The position numbers and the translations under genes were made by a program. Below are positions 18,285 to 26,164 of a stretch of DNA of 26,164 nucleotides, piece by piece (position 1 is the first letter of the stretch; every line of letters begins with the position of its first letter). The stretch comes from Ectocarpus siliculosus. Taxonomy: Eukaryota; Sar; Phaeophyceae; Ectocarpales; Ectocarpaceae. The stretch spans positions 1-26,164 of the forward strand of contig FN648854.1 in NCBI GenBank assembly GCA_000310025.1. The letters are read 5' to 3'. Under the pieces are notes generated by a model. The model made no database searches, had not been told where the DNA came from, and saw only the letters and a list, made by a program, of their open reading frames with translations.

Positions 18285-19870
18285 GTTGAGACCTCCATCG
18301 TCACTTGCGTCGTGGTGTATTCAACCATCTTGTCCGGCTTTCAAACTTTTCGTTCATAAGTCTCCGTGTGTCCTTTTCCGCACATGAGTAATATGCGGTT
18401 ATTACCTTTTCTTTTGCTTCCACGATGGGTCTTTTATCACCCCGTCTTGCATTTCTGCGGACCTGCGTTATCAAGAAGGATTGGGTTCATGTCCGACTTG
18501 TTTCCCCCCTTCGCTGCCTTTCTCTATCTTTCATTACGTACTACATGTGTGCTTCATCGGCGTCGGACTCCTCGATACTTGTGGATTACCTGTTGCAGAT
18601 AAAGGGAGTCCCTTTATTCCGAGAGACCCATACGTCGGCATCCGGCCTTAACATGTTTTTTATGCATTCTTCTCGTTGTCGAGTCTTGCCGTTGCAATTT
18701 CCATCGTCGCTTGGGCGTTTGTGTTTTCAAACCTTCTCGACCGACCTTCAAACTTCTTCCTGATGAGTCTCCGTGTCACTTTTTCTGCGCTTGAGTCACA
18801 TGTAGTTATGACCTGCGCTTTGACTTTCACGGTGGGTATTTCACCCCGTCTTGCATTGGTGAGTACGTGTGTTATATAGAGGAGCGTTCAAGTCCTACTT
18901 TTCCCCCCTTGCGTTTCCTTCCCCTATCCTTCTTTGCGTGTCGCAACTGGGTGAGTCCTCGTCGTCGGCCTCCTCGATACTTGTGCATTACTTGTTGGAA
19001 ATTGTGGGAATCCCTTCCCTTCATTCCGAGAGAGCCATAGGTCGGCATCCGACCTTTTCATTTCAATTTGCATAGTTCCCCTCGTCATGTTTGCCGTTAC
19101 GATTACCATCGGTGCTTAAGCGCGTATGTCTTCAATCTTCTTACCCGGCCTTCCGACTCCTCCCTGATAAGTCTCCGTGTCAGTTTCTCCGCGCGTGAAT
19201 CATGTCCAGTTATGACCTTCGCTTTGACTTTCACAATGGGTATTTTACCTCCGCGTCTTGCATTTCTACTGTATAGTGTAGGTACCTGCGTTTTGAGGAA
19301 GGACTGCGTTCAAGTACCAATTTTTTCCCCTTGCGTTTCCTTCCCCTGTACCTCTTCGCGTACCACATGTGTGTCCTTCATCGTCGTCGGCTCCATACTT
19401 GTGGATTGCCTCTTGGAAATTCTGGGAATCCCTCCATTCCAAGACAGCCATAGGTCGGCATCCGGCATTTCTTTTTTTGTATGCATTTTTCTTCTTGTGC
19501 ACTTTTTCCGTTGCGCTTGCCATCGTCGCTTAATTACATGTTTGTGTCTTCAAACTTTCGCAGCCGGCCTTGAAACTTCTTCTTCATGAGCCTCCGTGGT
19601 AACTTCTCCGCACACGGGTTATATGTAGTTATGTCCTGCGCTTCGACCTTCATGATGGGTATTTTACCTCCCCGTCTTGCATTCGTGAATACCTGCGTCA
19701 TACAGAAGGTCCTTCCACGACGCAAACATCGACGTCTCTTTTTTCTTTTCTTCCCTTCGCACTCCTTCCTTCCGGCACTTCTCACACCAACTTCGAAAGT
19801 GGGGTGCAATTTCCTCTCTTCGTACCATTCTTGTCGGCAATCTCCATCATAATGTGCATAATGTGTACTT
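18285..19870. repeat. Roughly 410-bp tandem repeat, about four diverged copies
   Basis: The landmark '[ag]gtctccgtgt' recurs at about 18360, 18767, 19171 and 19590, giving spacings of 407, 404 and 419. Other landmarks repeat with it: 'tattt.acc.c.cgtcttgcatt', 'atacttgtggattacctgttg' variants and 'ggtcggcatccggc'. Copies differ by many substitutions and small indels. On the + strand the sequence is pyrimidine-rich. It lies immediately downstream of the last Helitron exon, either inside a long intron or as sequence that replaced the helicase half. Short open frames in it are not conserved between copies. Confidence 0.88.
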
Positions 19871-20187
19871 CGGTTTTTCGGCTTTACAATTTCCGATAGA
19901 CCAGACTATGGACTCACACGTCCTTTCCCCCTCCGCAGGACCGCGCGCTCGTCGAGTGCCGAAAATTCTTCACAAATTCCTTACCTCTCCACTTCTTCCC
20001 CCTACAAATCCTCTACCCTTCTTCTTTTTTGCTTCCCCACAGACACTCACTACCATCGGGCCGGGATGTTGGCCCCCAGGCCCATTGGGGGGCGGGGGGC
20101 CAATCCTTAACCCTAGTTCTTTTGTAGCCACACAAAAAAAAACTCATAAATCTACTGCGTGCTGCTGTTATCGACCTGAGACAGTAT
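19871..20187. other. Stretch without a recognised gene
   Basis: Pyrimidine-rich sequence is followed by a G/C-rich patch ('gcccccaggcccattggggggcggggggcc' region near 20070-20100) that can fold on itself. I find no gene and no Helitron helicase motif. Confidence 0.4.
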
Positions 20188-21036
20188 GAAAAGCACACAC
20201 AGACTACCCGTTCAAGACATAACCAAATCGAAGGGGATGTGTAGAAGTCTTTCACAGTGGGCAGAAAGCCGGCTGGATACTGCTGTGGGCTTACTTTGAA
20301 AGTGTTTAACCCTTTCGTGACTGGGTTGATTTGACTTTTTTCCCGGCTCGCTCAGCTACTCGACACCACGGTTTCACTATCGCAAAAAACTAATAAAAAT
20401 CACGAAAAATTATACAATTCCGTACTACAGATAGAGAGGGATTATCGTGCATGCTATCGTGCATGTAATCGTGAAAACCCTCTCAACGTGCGCGAAACCT
20501 GCACACAGCAGACGAACCTCCTTTCACTCCCAAACGCCTGGACCAGTCATGACAACAACATCAGGCACCGAGGCGTACATCACTTATTGCATCGGCTCCG
20601 GTGTGCGTTGTCTCTGCTCTCCCTTGTGCACGCGGGACCGGGTTGATCCAACATGTTGCAACATGTTTGGGCGTGCTCTATGTGTACCCTACCGTGGTAT
20701 GGGGTTGGTTTGAATCAGCGGTAGGCAGTAGATTGGATCTGGACAGAAAGGGCATATACCTGCCCTACATCTGAGACATGCTGCTGTACAAATTGTACAG
20801 TAGTACTGCGGGTACCTCTGTCACATTGCTATTATGCGTGATTTTTTTGTGGGGTGCCTCTTGGTCTCTCTGCTGGTCTTGATGGCGCATGTTTTTTTCT
20901 CGTAGGCGAGGCACGCCGGCGATATTTCGACACAAAAAGTTTCGTCCTGCTATCATGCATGTAGTCACGAAAGGGTTAAGCCTGTACACTGGATTTTTGT
21001 CAGCGATGCCAGCAGGTGCTACGCACAAAAACATAA
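20188..21036. repeat. Dispersed repeat X, copy 2, split by a MITE
   Basis: 20188-20309 and 20980-21036 together reproduce 11205-11390. Blocks such as 'aagccggctggatactg', then 'gcgatgccagcaggtgct' and 'cacaaaaacat', are shared. The two halves are separated by a 666-bp insertion flanked by TTAA. Confidence 0.82.
20310..20975. mobile_element. piggyBac-like non-autonomous element (MITE) in a TTAA site
   Basis: The element starts CCCTTTCGTGACT and ends AGTCACGAAAGGG, a perfect 13-bp terminal inverted repeat. TTAA is present on both sides (20306-20309 and 20976-20979). A CCY start and a TTAA duplication are the hallmarks of the piggyBac superfamily (established knowledge). Subterminal repeats are present: 'gctatcgtgcatgtaatcgtgaaa' near 20452 resembles the right end, 'gctatcatgcatgtagtcacgaaa'. 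No transposase is encoded in its 666 bp, so it would need one supplied elsewhere. The empty site is preserved in the repeat copy at 11205-11390. Confidence 0.9.
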
Positions 21037-22084
21037 AAACACTGGAACACGTCGCGAGTGTCGTTTGACAACTTGCCTGAACTTTATAAAAATATGTTCT
21101 GCTGTTTTAGCTCTACGATATACGGCAACTACCAAAATTTTATGATTTATTGTATGTAAGAGTGAGCGTGTTGGGTGTATCTGCTGGGGCGTGGGCAGAA
21201 TGAAGGCGTATCGGAAATCGGGGATGGCGGTCACTTTTTTTGCGTTTTCCCGCCTTCTTTAACCAAAGGCGAACCAATAAGACGCAACCATGTGTTACTT
21301 CGAAGTATAAGTTAACTTGTGGACTTCTCTCGCGACCACAGAAAAAAACTGAAAAATGAGCCCGTGTTGCAAGTCCTCACAAAAAGCGAGCTTTCTGTTT
21401 TATTTCAAGGCTCATATAACACGGAGCCCCCACAGCGGCCGGATTCCTACGGGACAGGACGTTATTCGTCAACAACTCCGGCTGTAGTCACGACCCAAAA
21501 AGTGGCCATCCTTAAAGCGACCTTGGCATGTCTCTACAGCGTGGTGCAAAAAAATGTTTGGAAGGGGTCGTTTGTTTAGCGCGGGTAGGGCGTTGAAGGT
21601 CAAATTGCGAGGGATCTTGTACGCAAAAATTCCGAACAACGTTGGACGTTGACCTATGATGGGGCGTGCACAGGTGGCCAGTGGGGCACGTTATGGGAGG
21701 TTATGCCTGCGCATAACCTGCCCAGGTTGGATATACTCGGTATAACGTCTTCATCCTGGGTTACCAACCGCCGGTTTTCTATCGGATTAGGAAATCAATT
21801 TTAACCTTGCCTTGTCGGGCTGGCAACCTCAATCCAAAACAAATGGGTGCAAGCTCGCCCGCGGCTGGGTGCCAATACAGCGACGCGAGGCTTCGCGTCG
21901 AGGCCACAGGAACAATCCCACACAAGGATTACGAAGCACACACACACGGAGTATACCACACGAGGATGATGATTGGGCCAAAAATAAAAAAAAAATGGTA
22001 CTCCCTCACGTCCGAAACGTGAGCTCGATCACGTAAGCCGGGGGATCCCGCACATAGTAAAAGTACGCCGGGGAGAGGGGCGAA
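21037..22084. other. Stretch without a recognised gene
   Basis: Only short open frames with no familiar motif are present, for example 21319-21579 on +, which has no ATG start. There is an 8-bp stem ('aggttatg' 21698-21705 and 'cataacct' 21712-21719). No function can be given. Confidence 0.4.
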
Positions 22085-22650
22085 ATTATCTCGAAGGCGA
22101 ATGACATACATACGCGTAGTAAGGAGGAGGTCGGGGGTTCGATCGCCGCAAAATATATATATATATTTTTCCCCAAAACCAACAAATTATACGCGAAATT
22201 TCGAAATTTCTCGCGAGGGCATAGGCATATGATATGCGTAGTACGGAGGAGGTCGGTACTTCCTTCCCCGGGAAACCTTTTTTTTCTTCCCGAAACCAAA
22301 AAAGTAAGCGCGGAATCAATCGCGAAGGCGTATGACAAGCGTAGTGCTTGTAAGGAGGAGGTCGCGAGTTCGATCCCCGCAAAACATGTTTTTTGTTTTT
22401 CCCAAAACCAACAAATTATGCGCGAAATTTCGAAATTTCTCGCGAAGGCGTAGGCATGTGATATGCGTAGTATGGAGGAGGTCGATACTTCGGTCCCCGC
22501 GAAAAAAAAAAATATTCCCAAAACCATAAAAAGTAAGCGCAAAATTTATTGCGAAGGCGTATGATACGCGTAGTAAGGAGGAGGTCGGGAGTTCGATCCC
22601 CGCAAAACATGTTTTTTTTTCCCCAAAACCAAAAAAATACTCCAGGAGCA
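22085..22650. repeat. Dimeric repeat of about 227 bp with tRNA-like B box, 2.5 copies
   Basis: Five monomers of about 110-117 bp alternate between two types, A-B-A-B-A. Every monomer contains 'gcgtagt' and 'ggaggaggtcg'. Type A ends with 'gttcgatc.ccgcaaaa' (TTCGAT at 22138, 22369 and 22592). This matches the GTTCRANNC core of an RNA polymerase III B box or tRNA T arm. Type B has instead 'tacttc.ttccccg' and is preceded by the palindrome 'gaaatttcgaaatttc' (22195-22210 and 22424-22439). A full tRNA cloverleaf is not supported. A tRNA-derived SINE fragment amplified in tandem is a reasonable reading. Confidence 0.75.
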
Positions 22651-24105
22651 TCTATTTACATAAAAACACACACACACGTTTAGGCCTCTCCGAATGATTC
22701 ATTTTTCCAACCTGACGCTTTGCTTACGGTCAACACCAAAGACAACCACGACAATCGAAAATGGGCGTCTACAGCCATACCGTAGTGGCTGTGCCCTTCC
22801 TGCCATGACCTTCCTCGCGAAAACATCCCGACCCGCCTGTCCCCCAAAGAGGCTCTGGTGGGCCCGGAAGTGCTTTTTCCAGAGGCTGCCCCCGACAATA
22901 CACGTCCTAAAAGCAAGGAGAATCATTTTCCACCGCAGCTCAGCCCCGCGGCGTGGCCTTCCGCCCTCATCCCGCGCTCATCCCGCACCTCTTGCGCTTC
23001 CCCCGCCCTCCCGCTTGACTCCGCCCAACGAGACCCGCGACTCGAGAAGTCGATAAAAAACAGGGGGGAAATCTGTAGAGCACCGGAATGTCATCTACGT
23101 GTATCCCCATCCTAAGACCTGATTGATTACAGAGTAGGAGCGTGGAATTGCGCGACGGAAGTGGAGGGAGGGGTACCTCGTCAGTAGGGTCCGGGAATCA
23201 AAGAGCGGGTCATAGCCTCCGGAATGTTGTTGTTGCTGCCTGCCTCCAACATGAAGCAATCCCTACGAGTACAGATAGCGCGGACGACTCCGTGGTCACA
23301 GCTTGGAAGCTACCTATATACCCAAAGAGGGCACACTCTAGGACAAACCAAAGAGAACAACCAAGGACCCAGAAACAAACAGCACGAATGCGAAACAGCC
23401 CGTCGGGCGTCGATGGCAACATATCCACGCCGGCGATGCAACTAAAAAACAGAGCGAAGACAACATGTTTTTATATTATCGGATTCCGGTACTCCATGCA
23501 TGTACATCGAATGCCCTGGTAGTCGCGGAAAACGAGAGTAAAATACCAGACCAAGGCGAAACCTAGGACTCCATGTTTCCCACCGAGAATTTTCGAGTAC
23601 ATGGCGGGGGATCAGGCTCATTGCAAGCGGCAACTGGTGCATGTGTGCGTGTGTCAGAGAGGCAAAACAGTTTCCATAGTTGTAGGCACGACCCTTTGCC
23701 ATTCTCCCCCCCGTAGCCCAACTACTTCCGATGAAGAACCTAAACGTACGGTGGTATCCATTCCTTGGCTTACTCGATGCGAGGCAAAAGGCCATTCAAT
23801 TGCAGATTCGAGACCAGCAAACCACAAAACATCGATCGTCCGCGGTGCAGGAGGGAAATGAAACTAAATCACTAGATTACCGTATGGCTCTAGGTTGCTC
23901 TAGGTTCCCATCTCAGACAACTTGCGGAGGCAGGGGAGACAGAAAGGGTATGCATACGGTCACTCGCAAACAACGAACCCGTCGTCAATGTAGCGAGCAA
24001 AGTGTGCGCATACATCTCGTCGTCACTCACGGCTCAGGCGATGGAGTCCCGCAGAACACTGTGGAAGTACTTGTTGAAGAGGTAGTTCGGGTTTCCTGTC
24101 AGGTT
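22651..24105. other. Stretch without a recognised gene
   Basis: Several open frames of 60-130 codons occur on both strands, overlap each other and carry no motif that I know. The part next to 24106 would be 3' of the - strand ORF. No repeats comparable with the other regions are apparent. Confidence 0.4.
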
Positions 24106-25194
24106 TCACCGCCACACCGGCTGCTTGCTCCCCTCGTCGACCAGGCGGCAGGCGGATGTCCCAGTTGTGGAACAGGCATGCATCATATGCACTACGCACC
24201 GGATGGCCGAGGCAGGGAAAAATGTAAGGGACGTGCGCATCCGAAACATGTCCAAACCGGTCGCCGGATCGACCTTGCGCTTGTTGCCAACTCCTGCTGT
24301 CACATACTCCGCCACCGCCACCCAAATGGTGAATTCTCCGTCGGGAATGGCGTTGCTGCTATCACCTCGTCTCCAGTCGTTGCCTTGGTGCTCCAAAAAA
24401 TTGGCCACTTTCCCGAGAGTCGTGCGACCTAGCCCTCGGTTTCCAGCTCGCTGGTCTTCGGCCTTGAGGTATATCTCGACATCATTGCCACGCGATGCCG
24501 CCGACCGGACCCACGTAGGGGTACCCGCGTCTTTAACCGGGCCGCCACGGATCGTGCCGATTCCAGCATTGACTTCCGCCGGAGCCTGGCCCCAATGGTT
24601 GAACACCACCACCGTCTGGCGGACGATGCCTTGGCCTCTGTTCCTCCAGCAAAAAGAGCACGTCCGCCTACTACACGGCGCCTCCTGCGAGGTCCTACCA
24701 CACCCAAGCGCATCGTCGTAGCGCTTTTCTAGTTGCTCGGCGGATGGCAATGTTTTCGATATCGCCTGCTGCCATGCCGGGGCGTCCAGACCGGTCTCGA
24801 TCCGAGTTGGACCCAACCCGGCATCCCACTGTTGGTAACCGTGCGGCCGCCCCCCCCTTCTTCCCGTCGTGCCGTCTTCTGAGGCTGCTGGAGTCGTTTG
24901 CAACGGCAAGATCTTGAATACATCCTGAAGCACTTCCCGGCAGAGAGGGCCAGCTGTCAACTCCTTCGTGACCTCGACCCCGCCTACGCGACCGTTCGCA
25001 CTCCACCTGACGCCGTCGCACAACGCTTTCAGGGCTTGGGTGTCGTTCCAAGTCCTGAAAATATGAACCGGGTTGTCGCGTCCACTCGCGGATGTCGCCG
25101 ACTTCTTCACTTCCTTGTGCTTAGATTCGCCAACGTTCGCGTTGCCCACCGCACCTTTCGTCCGAAAAAAAAAAAAGTCGATGACGCGGGCCAT
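24106..25194 (-). CDS. Uncharacterised 362-residue protein, possibly mobile-element-derived
   Basis: This is the longest open frame outside the recognised elements. It starts at ATG (25192-25194) and runs uninterrupted to 24106. I do not recognise the family. A Cys cluster at residues 165, 174, 179 and 182 ('CGRTSQEAPCSRRTCSFCW') could bind zinc. The second half is the most protein-like: 'TPTWVRSAASRGNDVEIYL' near 225-243, 'EFTIWVAVAEYV' near 287-298, 'GLDMFRMRTSLTFFPASAI' near 313-331, then 'VVHMMHAC'. This series vaguely recalls the globular modules found at the C-termini of transposon-associated proteins; that is inference only. Oddly, a run of 12 A (25165-25176 on +) encodes FFFF just after the start, so the N-terminus may be an artefact, a polypyrimidine tract before a splice acceptor, or a sequencing slip. 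Confidence 0.5.
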   Translation of the reverse strand: MARVIDFFFFRTKGAVGNANVGESKHKEVKKSATSASGRDNPVHIFRTWNDTQALKALCDGVRWSANGRVGGVEVTKELTAGPLCREVLQDVFKILPLQTTPAASEDGTTGRRGGRPHGYQQWDAGLGPTRIETGLDAPAWQQAISKTLPSAEQLEKRYDDALGCGRTSQEAPCSRRTCSFCWRNRGQGIVRQTVVVFNHWGQAPAEVNAGIGTIRGGPVKDAGTPTWVRSAASRGNDVEIYLKAEDQRAGNRGLGRTTLGKVANFLEHQGNDWRRGDSSNAIPDGEFTIWVAVAEYVTAGVGNKRKVDPATGLDMFRMRTSLTFFPASAIRCVVHMMHACSTTGTSACRLVDEGSKQPVWR

Positions 25195-26164
25195 GGTTCT
25201 GGTTAGGGCGGGTACATTGGTCCCACCGGCAAGGCTGTCTCATTCATTAGAAATCTCGCTTCGCTCGAATAATTTTAATAGCTTTTGGTGGGAAGGTGGC
25301 CCGATAGGGGGTGGCTTTTTGCTTAAGCAAGATCAAAATTAATAGAGGAACCGGACATGTGATGTGCACAAGTGAAAAAAAAAAGCTCGCACAGGGGGGG
25401 GGGGGCAAAACGCACCTGCGGGTGTGTCTGTCTGTCTGTCTGTCCCACCACAACATACCCAGGAGAGACTAGGCACCACATCACAAACCAACACTTGTTC
25501 CTAACAAGTAGCATTTTTGCCCGAGCTGTCACCACTTGCTTCCAGCTCAATCCGTGCTCGGCGCCGAACTTGAATTAGGGACCAGCCGTCCCCGCCCCCC
25601 CAAAAAAGGCAGTATTTTTTTGGTTCTCTGGTGCTACTGCTGTGGTGCTGCTACTGGCAAGAGACAGGAAACATACAGTAACACGTAAGGGCCGGAGACA
25701 CACACCACCGGGAGAGCGAGACGGAAGGGCGTGTCTTATTCCACTGCTGCTGCTAGCTATCGGCGGCGGCCGTGTCGTCGTTGTTTGTGCGTTTTGATGA
25801 GTACAGCGCCTACGCTTTTTGTCATCAGCGATAGAGAGACACTAACACGCGTGCTTCTAGACACCCCATCATTGATGCATGTACTGCGCCTGTACATCTC
25901 TACACTTTTGTGCGAAGGTCGTGCCTTCCCTGCTACAGCAGTCTGGTCATCACTCATCACATGCTGGACGAAAGAAACCGAGTTAGGCAGCAGTAGCGGC
26001 GTGTTTTCTTTTTTCGAGCTCATGTCCACCCCCCATCTATGTGAATAACCGGCACCCCTGGACAACTCAACGCACGCACCACGCCAGACGCACGGACTCG
26101 CCGGCTGCCCATCCACCACAAAAATGATGTTTACCCCCCCCCCCCCCACCCCCCCCTTTCTCTT
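25195..26164. other. Low-complexity stretch without a recognised gene
   Basis: The region contains a 12-base G run (25394-25405), a TCTG microsatellite (about 25423-25443), and C14-A-C8 at the window edge (26134-26156). Overlapping open frames (25731-26048 on + and 25757-26149 on -) are of similar length, partly antisense to each other and have no recognisable motif. Confidence 0.5.
25423..25443. repeat. TCTG microsatellite
   Basis: About five tandem copies of tctg ('gtctgtctgtctgtctgtcc') occur after a G12 run. Confidence 0.9.

Noticed and set aside
20447-20713. Transposase fragment inside the piggyBac-like element
   Set aside because: The 88-residue frame has no DDD-type motif or similarity that I recognise; the element looks non-autonomous.
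22320-22385. True tRNA gene
   Set aside because: Only the B-box/T-arm part is convincing; no acceptor stem, D arm or anticodon arm with U33 can be drawn.
22006-22542. 178-residue - strand ORF with internal peptide repeats
   Set aside because: Its repeats are the DNA-level dimeric repeat translated; only the tRNA-like nucleotide motif is conserved.
23731-24432. 233-residue + strand ORF
   Set aside because: About half lies antisense to the - strand ORF ending at 24106, with no recognisable motif and a low-complexity basic composition.

Overview
The window is a repeat-dense stretch of a nuclear eukaryotic genome. It shows no operons, ribosome-binding sites or compact bacterial gene order. Instead it carries a tyrosine-recombinase retrotransposon, a Helitron whose coding region is split by GT-AG introns, a piggyBac-type non-autonomous element, two satellite arrays with nucleosome-sized monomers, and a 640-base assembly gap. 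Base composition is mixed, with many long homopolymers. The mix fits an alga or other protist, but the sequence alone does not fix the lineage. It looks like heterochromatic, pericentromeric or subtelomeric DNA.

Layout from left to right. 1-1370 is a 157-bp satellite (about 8.7 copies), decaying into diverged copies to about 1770. 1813-7528 is a DIRS/Ngaro-type retroelement in + orientation: a Gag-like zinc-knuckle ORF, a long spacer, a broken reverse transcriptase-RNase H gene, and an apparently intact tyrosine recombinase with a RanBP2-like zinc finger. 7968-8258 holds two relatives of the left satellite in inverted orientation. 8259-10158 is a second, unrelated satellite of exactly 167 bp per monomer with a four-monomer (668 bp) higher-order repeat, running into the N gap (10159-10798). 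10799-13950 holds a small possible gene, one copy of a dispersed repeat, a 90-bp foldback and degenerate repeats.

13951-18174 is a Helitron Rep gene in at least eight coding blocks. It is decayed and has no visible helicase part. It is followed by a roughly 410-bp tandem repeat (18285-19870). At 20188-21036 the dispersed repeat seen at 11205-11390 occurs again, now interrupted by a 666-bp piggyBac-like MITE flanked by TTAA. The first copy therefore serves as the empty site. 22085-22650 is a dimeric repeat with a tRNA-like B box. 24106-25194 (- strand) is the only long ORF not assigned to a known mobile element; its product is unrecognised. The remainder is low-complexity or unassigned.

No cellular pathway is encoded. 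The mobile-element genes belong to separate elements at different stages of decay: a retroelement with a dead polymerase but an intact recombinase, a Helitron with a damaged HUH motif, and a MITE that depends on a transposase supplied elsewhere.
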